14,866 nucleotides of DNA from Lachnospiraceae bacterium (GTDB taxonomy: Bacteria; Bacillota; Clostridia; Lachnospirales; Lachnospiraceae), in contig CAAHDV010000090.1 in NCBI GenBank assembly GCA_900770535.1, forward strand, positions 1 to 14,866. The letters run 5' to 3'. A program made the position numbers and the translations under genes. Positions 6,859 through 12,548 of the stretch are shown piece after piece. Below the pieces are notes generated by a model that was given only the letters and a program-made list of their open reading frames with translations, was not told the origin of the DNA and made no database searches. Positions within the stretch are counted from its first letter, which is position 1. The number at the start of each line of letters is the position of its first letter.

Positions 6859-7431
6859 ATGAAGAAATTTACAGCTTTGTTCACGGATTCCTTGGAAGAG
6901 TTGAAGCATGTTAACACGGTCACGGTTATGGCCATGTTTGCGGCCATCTCGGTGGTGCTGGGGTACTTTACCCTGGTGCTGGGAGATTATTTGAAGATTG
7001 GCTTTTCCACCATTGCCAATCAGTTTGTCTACTATCTGTTCGGTCCGGTGGCAGGCGGGATGTTCGGCGGCGTCCTTGATATCTTAAAATACATCATCCG
7101 CCCGACCGGCGCATACTTCCCGGGCTTTACCATCGGAGCCATGGTTGGCGGTGTTCTCTATGGCTGCTTCCTCTACAAGCGTCCCATCAGTCTTGTCCGG
7201 GTGCTGGCTGCAGAGCTGACCGTATCCGTCATCTGCAACATGCTCCTTGGAACTCTGTGGCTGAGCATGCTCTACGGAAAAGGATTCCTGGCACTCCTGC
7301 CGATGCGGGTACTCAAAAACCTCATCATGTGGCCCGTCAATTCCATGTTGTTTTATACCATCGGAAAGACACTGGAGGCATCCGGAGTGTTCCGCCTGCT
7401 GAAAACGGCAGGGCGCAAAGCACTCATCTAA
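6859..7431 (+). CDS. folT: Folate ECF transporter S component (FolT)
   Basis: A 190-residue, six-helix substrate-binding membrane protein of energy-coupling factor importers; it captures folate and docks on the shared EcfA/EcfA'/EcfT module, whose genes are not in this window. Family features seen are FGPVAGGMFGGVLDIL (61-76), GAYFPGFTIGA (84-94) and PMRVLKNLIMWP (148-159), the last two typical of the FolT subfamily. The start is ATG 6859, with AAAGGAGG at 6841-6848. The frame stays open upstream to a GTG at 6706, but those 51 codons are the riboswitch and its expression platform, so that extension should not be annotated. Both the THF riboswitch and the protein motifs point independently to folate. 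It is monocistronic, with a terminator shared with convergent relQ. Confidence 0.92.
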   Translation: MKKFTALFTDSLEELKHVNTVTVMAMFAAISVVLGYFTLVLGDYLKIGFSTIANQFVYYLFGPVAGGMFGGVLDILKYIIRPTGAYFPGFTIGAMVGGVLYGCFLYKRPISLVRVLAAELTVSVICNMLLGTLWLSMLYGKGFLALLPMRVLKNLIMWPVNSMLFYTIGKTLEASGVFRLLKTAGRKALI

Positions 7432-7449
7432 AAATATTGCGCAAAAACA

Positions 7450-7488
7450 AGGACCGGAAAAATCCGCCGCGGCAGATTTTCCGGTCCT
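7450..7488. terminator. Bidirectional terminator between folT and relQ
   Basis: A perfect 12-bp stem (7450-7461 with 7477-7488) closes a 15-nt GC-rich loop. Read on the minus strand the stem is followed by TTGTTTTTG, a good terminator for relQ; read on the plus strand it is followed by ATTGTGTT, a poorer T tract for folT. Confidence 0.85.
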
Positions 7489-7507
7489 ATTGTGTTGGAA
7501 TAAATTG

Positions 7508-8218
7508 CTATTTACTTTTCCGTGCGCTTTTTTCCTCAATACTCTTTCGGATCTGGAGCATGTGCTGGTCGGTGGCGGCAATGACTTCGGCGCACTGGCG
7601 CAGGTCTTCGCTGATTTCGTCAGCGGCAGCGCCGATGTCCTTTTTGTACTTTAACTGGTGGTCCAGGCTGGCCCAGAAATCCATGGCAATGGTACGGATC
7701 TGGACTTCTACGCGCAGGTTCTTTTTCTCTTCCGAGAAGAAAACCGGGATTTCAATGATGAGGTGGTAGCTGCGGTAGCCGTTGGACTTCGGATTTTTGA
7801 TGTAGTCCTTGATGGCAATGACGGTGATGTCATCCTGGCTTACCAGCATGTTGGCTACGGCATAGATATCGTCCACGAAGGAGCAGATGACACGGATGCC
7901 GGCTACATCGTCTAAGTTGTTCATCATGGATTCGAGCGTGACCGGAAGGTTTCTGCGCTGCAGCTTTTCTACGATGCTTAAAGGCTTTTTCACCCGGGAC
8001 TTGATCATCTCGATGGGGTTTCTCTGATTTTTAATGGAAAGCTCATCGTTTAAGACTTCCAGTTTGGTTTTCACTTCGCGGATGGCGCAGGTGTACATCA
8101 TCATGGCACGCTGGAATTCCTGTGCCTGGCTGATGAGGGCGTCCGGAACCTGTACGAGATTCGGGACGTTGACAGCGGACTGAACCAGCTCGCTGTTCGG
8201 GTTCATATTCATGTTCAT
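7508..8218 (-). CDS. relQ: Small alarmone synthetase, RelQ-type (p)ppGpp synthetase
   Basis: A 236-residue single-domain RelA/SpoT synthetase that transfers pyrophosphate from ATP to GDP or GTP to make ppGpp/pppGpp. There is no hydrolase (HD) domain and no TGS/ACT tail, and the length is close to RelQ/YjbM proteins with a somewhat longer N-terminus. Motifs: SRVKKPLSIVEKLQRR (74-89, ATP-binding Arg/Lys), DDVAGIRVIC (103-112, metal Asp), DYIKNPKSNGYRSYHL (138-153, G-loop Tyr) and EVQIRTIAMDFWASLDH (171-187, catalytic Glu171). All are intact. GAGG (complement of 8228-8231) supports the ATG at 8218, although the repeated M-N-M-N-M-N start leaves Met3 and Met5 as alternatives. It stands alone, convergent with folT and divergent from mrp. 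The other SAS type, RelP, is less likely on length and motif wording. Confidence 0.92.
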   Translation of the reverse strand: MNMNMNPNSELVQSAVNVPNLVQVPDALISQAQEFQRAMMMYTCAIREVKTKLEVLNDELSIKNQRNPIEMIKSRVKKPLSIVEKLQRRNLPVTLESMMNNLDDVAGIRVICSFVDDIYAVANMLVSQDDITVIAIKDYIKNPKSNGYRSYHLIIEIPVFFSEEKKNLRVEVQIRTIAMDFWASLDHQLKYKKDIGAAADEISEDLRQCAEVIAATDQHMLQIRKSIEEKSARKSK

Positions 8219-8243
8219 TGGTAACTACCTCGTTGTTTTTGTG

Positions 8244-8271
8244 CAATATTTCCTGTGTCTGGAAAATATTG
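8244..8271. repeat. Inverted repeat in the relQ leader
   Basis: CAATATTTCC (8244-8253) pairs with GGAAAATATTG (8261-8271) with one bulged base around a 7-nt loop. It lies between the relQ promoter and its RBS, so it is either a hairpin in the relQ mRNA leader or an operator just downstream of the promoter. Confidence 0.5.
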
Positions 8272-8287
8272 TTGGAATATTATCTAT

Positions 8288-8315
8288 ATTATACCAGATT
8301 CCACACGTCATACAA
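8288..8315 (-). promoter_or_regulatory. Promoter of relQ
   Basis: On the minus strand TTGTAT (8315-8310) and TATAAT (8293-8288) are separated by 16 bp, and the -10 is extended by TGG. The predicted leader is about 65 nt. Confidence 0.72.
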
Positions 8316-8357
8316 GGTGTATTTTTGTTTGTGCAACGCATGAGAGGTAACATATTT

Positions 8358-8367
8358 TTGTATACAA
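8358..8367. repeat. Palindrome TTGTATACAA upstream of mrp
   Basis: A perfect 10-bp palindrome lies 26 bp before the mrp -10 box and 43 bp from the relQ -35 box, in the shared divergent region. It could be an operator half or a chance AT-rich palindrome. Confidence 0.3.
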
Positions 8368-8390
8368 GGGTTTTGTTTTGGAGAGAAATG

Positions 8391-8399
8391 TGGTATGCT
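8391..8399 (+). promoter_or_regulatory. Probable extended -10 promoter of mrp
   Basis: TGGTATGCT is an extended -10 (TGn plus TATGCT); the region upstream at 8371-8378 is T-rich but without a good -35. An in-frame ATG at 8395 falls inside this -10 box, which argues against that ATG as the start. Confidence 0.5.
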
Positions 8400-8454
8400 T
8401 GAATTCAGGGTCAGCAGTAACATAAAGAGTGTATCAGAATCTGGAGGTATTTAC

Positions 8455-9291
8455 ATGAGCGAAAATTGTACCCATAACTGCAGCACCTGCGGCGAATCCT
8501 GTGGAAGCCGCACGGCAGAGCAGACAAGTTTTTTAGAGCCGTTAAATCCGGCAAGCAGTGTGAAAAAAGTAATCGGCGTAGTCAGCGGTAAGGGCGGCGT
8601 CGGCAAATCCCTGGTCACCGCCATGATGGCAGTGAAGATGAACAGCAAGGGCAAGCATACCGCAATCCTGGATGCGGACATTACCGGTCCGTCTATCCCG
8701 AAGGCATTTGGCCTGAATAATAACATGGTCATGATGACCAAGGACAACCTGATGATCCCGGCTACTTCCGCGCTGGGCATCGACATCATGTCCGCAAACC
8801 TGCTGTTAGACAACGACACCGATCCGGTCATCTGGAGAGGTCCGGTTATTGCAGGCGCTGTCAAACAGTTCTGGAATGAAACTCTCTGGGAGGATGTAGA
8901 TTACATGTTCGTGGACATGCCGCCGGGAACCGGTGACGTTCCTTTAACCGTATTCCAGTCCCTTCCGGTGAATGGCATCATCATCGTAACCTCTCCGCAG
9001 GAGCTGGTTTCCATGATCGTGGCTAAGGCTGTGAAGATGGCTCAGAAGATGAATATTCCGATCCTTGGCCTGGTGGAGAACATGAGCTACTTAGAGTGCC
9101 CGGACTGCGGCAAGAAGATCTCTGTATTCGGTGAGAGCCATATCGATGAGATTGCCAAAGAGTACAACATTCCGGTACTGGCTAAGCTCCCGATTGACCC
9201 GAAGGTAGCCGAGCATGTGGACAACGGCACCATCGAGTATTTGGAGAGAGACTGGTTTGATCTGGCAGCTGAGAAGGCTATGGAGCTGTAA
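8455..9291 (+). CDS. mrp: Mrp/NBP35-family P-loop ATPase, Fe-S cluster carrier
   Basis: A 278-residue cytoplasmic ATPase of the Mrp/ApbC/NBP35 family that binds and hands over [4Fe-4S] clusters. The deviant Walker A GKGGVGKS is at 45-52 with signature Lys46 and Lys51, and the DMPPGTGD motif is at 154-161. A C-terminal CPDC pair (Cys215, Cys218) is the family's bridging cluster site at the dimer interface. The N-terminus adds Cys5, Cys9, Cys12 and Cys16 (C-x3-C-x2-C-x3-C), similar to the extra ferredoxin-like cluster of eukaryotic-type NBP35 and found in some Clostridia. The start is ATG 8455, with TGGAGG at 8442-8447; an in-frame ATG at 8395 would lie in the promoter. It is monocistronic; a strong terminator lies 58 nt downstream. 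The client proteins cannot be inferred from its neighbours. Confidence 0.94.
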   Translation: MSENCTHNCSTCGESCGSRTAEQTSFLEPLNPASSVKKVIGVVSGKGGVGKSLVTAMMAVKMNSKGKHTAILDADITGPSIPKAFGLNNNMVMMTKDNLMIPATSALGIDIMSANLLLDNDTDPVIWRGPVIAGAVKQFWNETLWEDVDYMFVDMPPGTGDVPLTVFQSLPVNGIIIVTSPQELVSMIVAKAVKMAQKMNIPILGLVENMSYLECPDCGKKISVFGESHIDEIAKEYNIPVLAKLPIDPKVAEHVDNGTIEYLERDWFDLAAEKAMEL

Positions 9292-9331
9292 AGCACAGAA
9301 AATCAGGCATCACCTGTGCAATCGTTCGATT

Positions 9332-10096
9332 TTAATAGAAGTAATACGACAGGGTTTTCGTGACAGAAAACCCTGTTTTTTTATACAAGGCCATGGCGGG
9401 GGCATTATCTCCGGCGACCTGCAAAATGACCTTCCGGAATCCGTTTTCGGAAAGGCTGGGGAGAAGCAGGCACAAAAATGCAGTTCCACAGCCCTGGTTC
9501 CGGAATTCCGGAAGTATTTCCACATGGTGAAGGCAGACTGTAGTTTCGCTGACCGGTTCAGCCGAGGCAGTACCGCAGAGAGCACCGGAGCGGTAGAGGG
9601 CGTATTCGGTTTCCGAGGTCCGGAACAGGGAAAACGGATGGAAACTACTGTCTATAATGCCGGACTGCTGTGCTATGCACCGGCTGCTCAGCTCACATTC
9701 CATCATATGTTCGTCGGAATCCTTCTCTGCCTCCATGGATTCCAGAACTTTGAGCGCATCTTTGCAGTCTTCGGAGACAGCAAAGAGCAGATCAACACTG
9801 GGATACTGGGAGATTGCTTCTTCTAAAAGCTTGGAAAAGAATCCCTGTCTGCGGAAGACCGGGTGGGTGAAGGCACAGCATTCTGCCAGGGTTTCCTCGT
9901 AGGGAATGAGAGTCAGGCAGGCGGCAAGGCGGCCGTCCGGAAGATAACCGAGCATGTGAGTCAGGTCTTCTTCGTCGGTAGGATAGGACAAATCAGTGCC
10001 GTCATGATGGCGGCAGACAGCAGTCAGATCTGCGAGTTCCTGCTGTTGCTTTTGGGTGAGCAAATTGGTTGGGCAAATATGAATGTCAAGGTTCAT
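9332..10096 (-). CDS. Tandem GNAT-fold N-acetyltransferase
   Basis: A 254-residue soluble protein with two GNAT-like halves. The first has an acetyl-CoA loop-like motif HPVFRRQGFFSKL at 78-90; the second has the clear motif A PEFRNQGCGTAF at 196-207 followed by NAPAMALYKKTGF (231-243), the usual GNAT motif B with the Asn and Tyr expected there. Tandem GNAT architecture is known from enzymes such as mycothiol synthase, but nothing here identifies the amine acceptor. The start is the ATG at 10096, with AGGAGG five bases before it; the frame stays open to an ATG at 10180, but that is upstream of the predicted -35. It is divergent from lrgA and convergent with mrp, and the last 50 bp of its coding sequence contain the mrp terminator on the opposite strand. 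Confidence 0.85.
   Translation of the reverse strand: MNLDIHICPTNLLTQKQQQELADLTAVCRHHDGTDLSYPTDEEDLTHMLGYLPDGRLAACLTLIPYEETLAECCAFTHPVFRRQGFFSKLLEEAISQYPSVDLLFAVSEDCKDALKVLESMEAEKDSDEHMMECELSSRCIAQQSGIIDSSFHPFSLFRTSETEYALYRSGALCGTASAEPVSETTVCLHHVEILPEFRNQGCGTAFLCLLLPSLSENGFRKVILQVAGDNAPAMALYKKTGFSVTKTLSYYFY
9349..9382 (+). terminator. Strong terminator of mrp, inside the GNAT coding sequence
   Basis: A perfect 11-bp stem (9349-9359 with 9366-9376) with a 6-nt loop is followed by seven Ts (9376-9382). It lies wholly within the last codons of the minus-strand GNAT gene, so the mrp transcript should run about 50 nt antisense to that gene. On the minus strand no T tract follows the stem. Confidence 0.9.
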
Positions 10097-10141
10097 GGAG
10101 ACCTCCTGATGAGAATTTTCTGTCGTTTCGTTTGTAAGTAG

Positions 10142-10170
10142 AGTATAGGAAAAAAACATAAAGAATACAA
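10142..10170 (-). promoter_or_regulatory. Promoter of the GNAT gene
   Basis: On the minus strand TTGTAT (10170-10165) and TATACT (10147-10142) are separated by 17 bp, about 46 bp upstream of the chosen start at 10096. Confidence 0.7.
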
Positions 10171-10179
10171 GAATGTACA

Positions 10180-10207
10180 TTGACTTTTTCGTTTCCGATG
10201 GTAGAAT
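10180..10207 (+). promoter_or_regulatory. Promoter of lrgAB
   Basis: TTGACT (10180-10185) and TAGAAT (10202-10207) are separated by 16 bp, with an extended -10 TGG. It is back to back with the GNAT promoter, the two -35 boxes only 9 bp apart. Confidence 0.78.
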
Positions 10208-10248
10208 ACATTACTGTTTACAAAATTTGAACTGTATACAATACGAAA

Positions 10249-10273
10249 CGGTGATGCGTTGCAGCAGTCACCG
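10249..10273 (+). other. Leader hairpin abutting the lrgA RBS
   Basis: CGGTGA (10249-10254) pairs with TCACCG (10268-10273), and TGC/GCA (10255-10257 with 10261-10263) can form within the loop. The stem ends at the first G of the Shine-Dalgarno GGAAAGGA (10273-10280), so it may modulate lrgA translation. Confidence 0.4.
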
Positions 10274-10286
10274 GAAAGGACAAATC

Positions 10287-10670
10287 ATGAAGTATATCAA
10301 AGAATCAGCGATCATCTTTGGCATTACGATGATCGGAGAATTTTTAAACAAGCTTTTGCCGCTGCCGGTTCCAGCTGGTGTATACGGACTGTTTCTACTC
10401 TTACTTTTGCTTTGCACAAAAGTGATGAAACTGGAAGATATTGAAGCTACCGGAAATTTCCTTCTGGATACGATGCCGATTATGTTTATTCCGGCTTCCG
10501 TCGGACTGATCGACAGCTACGATGCCATGAAAGCAATTCTGATTCCTCTGATCGTAACCTGTCTGGTTTCTACGGTTGTGGTCATGGGCGTGACCGGTAA
10601 GGTGACAGAATTTATGGTGAAGCTTCTGAAAAAGAATAAAACAAACGCAGGAGAGGAGACAAAAGCATGA
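10287..10670 (+). CDS. lrgA: CidA/LrgA-family holin-like membrane protein
   Basis: A 127-residue protein with four hydrophobic segments (about 7-24, 27-45, 61-76, 83-103) and a charged, Lys-rich C-terminal tail, the usual LrgA/CidA build and size. The motif MPIMFIPASVGL (63-74) is characteristic. In Staphylococcus LrgAB is described as an antiholin pair tuning murein hydrolase activity; in Bacillus subtilis the related PftAB pair takes up pyruvate, and plant PLGG1 is a glycolate/glycerate carrier, so a small-carboxylate transport role is equally possible. ATG 10287 has GGAAAGGA at 10273-10280; an earlier in-frame ATG at 10173 lies ahead of the promoter. The gene overlaps lrgB by four bases (ATGA), implying coupled translation. 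No LytSR/LytST-type two-component genes are adjacent. Confidence 0.9.
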   Translation: MKYIKESAIIFGITMIGEFLNKLLPLPVPAGVYGLFLLLLLLCTKVMKLEDIEATGNFLLDTMPIMFIPASVGLIDSYDAMKAILIPLIVTCLVSTVVVMGVTGKVTEFMVKLLKKNKTNAGEETKA

Positions 10671-11356
10671 GTGTTTTACAGGAATCCCTTTATTTTGGAT
10701 TTGTGATCAGTCTGGCTGCGTATCTGATTGGCTGCTGGCTTAAGAAAAAAGTGGGCTGGGCTATTTTGAATCCGCTGTTGGTGGCGGTTGTGATTGTCAT
10801 TGCAGTGCTGCAGTTTTTGCATGTGGATTATGCTTCTTATAATAATAGTGCCAAGTACATCAGCTATCTGCTGACACCGGCTACGGTGTGTCTGGCTATT
10901 CCGCTGTATAAGCAGCTGGAACTTTTAAAGCAGAATTTCGTTTCCGTAATCATATCCATTACTTCCGGAGTGGCAGCCAGCGCGGGCAGTATCTTTTTAC
11001 TGTGTACCCTGTTTGGAGTGGAGCACATACACTATGTTTCCTTCCTGCCAAAGTCCATTACCACAGCCATTGGTATGGGCGTCAGTGAGGAAGCCGGCGG
11101 TATTGTAACGATTACCGTAGTGTGCATCATTATTACCGGTATTTTCGGAAATATTATCGCAGAGACGCTGTTTAAGATCCTGAAGATTGAAGAGCCTATT
11201 GCCAAAGGACTGGCACTGGGAACTTCCGCCCATGCGATTGGTACTTCGAAGGCTCTGGAACTGGGAGAGGTGGAAGGTGCTATGAGCAGCCTTTCCATCG
11301 CGGTAGCCGGATTGATGACGGTCATCGTTGTTCCGCTGGTATCGGTACTGATCTAA
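10667..11356 (+). CDS. lrgB: LrgB-family membrane protein, partner of LrgA
   Basis: A 229-residue membrane protein with several hydrophobic helices and three LrgB signature stretches: LTPATVCLAIPLY (69-81), PKSITTAIGMGVSEEAGG (128-145) and GTSAHAIGTSKALE (185-198). It acts with LrgA in the membrane, either as part of the holin/antiholin-like system or as the transport subunit of a pyruvate or glycolate-type carrier (known for relatives; not decided here). Translation starts at the ATGA overlap with lrgA, with GGAGAGGAG just upstream. The gene ends in TAATAA, which lies in a 13-bp tandem duplication. The nearest terminator is about 90 nt downstream and shared with the yitT leader. Confidence 0.93.
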   Translation: MSVLQESLYFGFVISLAAYLIGCWLKKKVGWAILNPLLVAVVIVIAVLQFLHVDYASYNNSAKYISYLLTPATVCLAIPLYKQLELLKQNFVSVIISITSGVAASAGSIFLLCTLFGVEHIHYVSFLPKSITTAIGMGVSEEAGGIVTITVVCIIITGIFGNIIAETLFKILKIEEPIAKGLALGTSAHAIGTSKALELGEVEGAMSSLSIAVAGLMTVIVVPLVSVLI

Positions 11357-11375
11357 TAAGAAGATCTAATAAGAA
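11350..11375. repeat. 13-bp exact tandem duplication across the lrgB stop codon
   Basis: GATCTAATAAGAA at 11350-11362 is repeated without change at 11363-11375. The first copy contains the lrgB stop codon. This looks like a recent slippage or duplication in the 3' UTR. Confidence 0.9.
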
Positions 11376-11379
11376 AGAC

Positions 11380-11395
11380 TTCTGTCTTGACAGAA
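11380..11395. promoter_or_regulatory. Palindrome centred on the yitT -35 box (candidate operator)
   Basis: TTCTGTC (11380-11386) and GACAGAA (11389-11395) form a perfect 7-bp inverted repeat with a 2-bp centre; the -35 hexamer TTGACA is its right half. A repressor dimer here would block the promoter directly. Confidence 0.5.
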
Positions 11396-11415
11396 AGCAG
11401 CAGATTTTTTATACT
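11387..11415 (+). promoter_or_regulatory. Strong promoter upstream of yitT-like gene
   Basis: TTGACA (11387-11392, consensus) and TATACT (11410-11415) are separated by 17 bp. Predicted start near 11422, 154 nt before the start codon and only about 24 nt before a terminator hairpin. Confidence 0.82.
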
Positions 11416-11444
11416 GAAAATGTATTAGGCCGATGCCTTGATCC

Positions 11445-11485
11445 ACGTCTGTTAGGGAAAATTCCCTGACAGGCGTTTTTGTTTT
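11445..11485 (+). terminator. Terminator in the yitT leader (also end of lrgAB)
   Basis: A stem of 13 pairs (11446-11458 with 11463-11475, two G-U) with a 4-nt loop runs into GTTTTTGTTTT. It can end the lrgAB transcript, and it also lies between the strong promoter at 11387-11415 and the next gene, so it should attenuate that promoter or yield an RNA of roughly 60 nt. Confidence 0.85.
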
Positions 11486-11556
11486 ATAGGAAATTACGTC
11501 CTATGAAACTTGTTCTTTAAAAACAAGGACGTTCTATGAATTGCAGACAATTCGTA
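11486..11556 (+). other. Mutually exclusive hairpins in the yitT leader
   Basis: ATAGGA/TCCTAT (11486-11491 with 11499-11504) competes with ACGTCC/GGACGT (11496-11501 with 11527-11532), the latter extended by CTTGTT/AACAAG (11509-11514 with 11522-11527; one G is shared by the two stems). A third hairpin, TATGAATTG/CAATTCGTA (11535-11543 with 11548-11556, one G-U, loop CAGA), ends two bases before the Shine-Dalgarno (GGAAGGAG, 11558-11565). I do not recognise a known riboswitch class. Confidence 0.5.
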
Positions 11557-11575
11557 TGGAAGGAGAACAAAAATT

Positions 11576-12448
11576 ATGGAGACGAACTGGAGTGAGCAAT
11601 TACAGAAAGCGGGTTCTCTGGGAATCGTGATACTGGGAAATATTTTGTATGCGCTGGCGGTTAAACTGTTTCTGAAGCCGGCGGGACTTCTTACGGGAGG
11701 AACGACAGGGATCGGGCTGGCGTTAAACCGCGCGTTCGGGATTCCGGTGTCCTCCTTTGTGCTGTCATTTAACGTGATCATGCTGCTGATCGGATGGAAG
11801 GTCATGGGGCGGAAGTTTGCGCTGACTACCATTGTGAGTACCTTTGTATATCCCATTGCCCTGGGATTTTTTGAGAAACTGTTTGGAAATCTTGTGTTGA
11901 CACAGGATCTGTTTTTATGCACGATATTTTCAGGCCTGGGGATCGGGTTTTCTCTTGGAATCGTGATCCGCGCCGGGGCATCGACCGGAGGAATGGATAT
12001 TCCGCCGCTGGTGCTCAAGCATTATCTGAGAATTCCAGTTTCAATTTCCATGTATGTGTTCGATTTCTGCATTCTTCTGGTTCAGGCTGTTGGAAATCCG
12101 CCGGAAAAAGTATTGTATGGACTGATCCTGGTCATGACCTACACACTGGTTCTGGATAAGCTGATGCTGATGGGAACCACCCGCACGGAGGTGCGGATCG
12201 TCAGCAAGCATGCCCAGAAAATCCGGGAAGCCATTATCTCGGAGATGGACCGCGGCGTAACCATGCTTTCCGGAGAGACCGGTTATCTGAAGCATCAGAC
12301 CCAGATGATCTTCAGCGTGATCTCCAACCGGGAACTTCCAAGACTGGAAAAACTGATTCATGCCATTGATCCGGAAAGTTTTATGGTAGTAAACCGGGTC
12401 AGCGAGGTAAGCGGGCGGGGCTTTTCTATGAAAAAACGGTATCGTTAA
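11576..12448 (+). CDS. YitT-family membrane protein with C-terminal DUF2179 domain
   Basis: A 290-residue protein with five or six N-terminal membrane helices (about 13-200) and a soluble C-terminal domain (about 205-285). The membrane part holds PAGLLTGGTTGIGL (35-48) and the related RAGASTGGMDI (132-142), two similar Gly-Thr motifs in the halves of the YitT (DUF161) fold. The C-terminal domain has RGVTMLSGETGY (226-237), typical of DUF2179. YitT paralogues are common in Firmicutes and their transport or regulatory function is not established, so none is assigned. The start is well supported by GGAAGGAG at 11558-11565. Its leader carries a promoter, a terminator and competing hairpins, suggesting transcriptional or translational control. 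It is separated from pyrF by a dedicated promoter. Confidence 0.9.
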   Translation: METNWSEQLQKAGSLGIVILGNILYALAVKLFLKPAGLLTGGTTGIGLALNRAFGIPVSSFVLSFNVIMLLIGWKVMGRKFALTTIVSTFVYPIALGFFEKLFGNLVLTQDLFLCTIFSGLGIGFSLGIVIRAGASTGGMDIPPLVLKHYLRIPVSISMYVFDFCILLVQAVGNPPEKVLYGLILVMTYTLVLDKLMLMGTTRTEVRIVSKHAQKIREAIISEMDRGVTMLSGETGYLKHQTQMIFSVISNRELPRLEKLIHAIDPESFMVVNRVSEVSGRGFSMKKRYR

Positions 12449-12465
12449 CTATACACTTTTTTCGG

Positions 12466-12494
12466 TTGAAAGGGGTCTGTGGTTATGGTATATT
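12466..12494 (+). promoter_or_regulatory. Promoter of the pyrF-pyrK-pyrD operon
   Basis: TTGAAA (12466-12471) and TATATT (12489-12494) are separated by 17 bp, with an extended -10 TGG. The leader of about 48 nt holds only a small ATGCG-CTA-CGCAT hairpin (12518-12530) and the RBS; no PyrR-type attenuator or terminator is visible. Confidence 0.8.
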
Positions 12495-12548
12495 AAAAGG
12501 AAGTATAAAAGAATATGATGCGCTACGCATACACTTAAGGAGGAAGCC

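Noticed and set aside
9215..9826. 203-codon plus-strand frame across mrp end and GNAT gene
   Set aside because: It crosses the mrp terminator, has no RBS or motifs, and is antisense to a clear GNAT protein.
10097..10180. Longer GNAT start at 10180
   Set aside because: It is upstream of the predicted promoter, while ATG 10096 has AGGAGG at five bases.
12495..12548. PyrR-type attenuator or uracil riboswitch before pyrF
   Set aside because: The leader is about 50 nt with only a 5-bp hairpin and no terminator.
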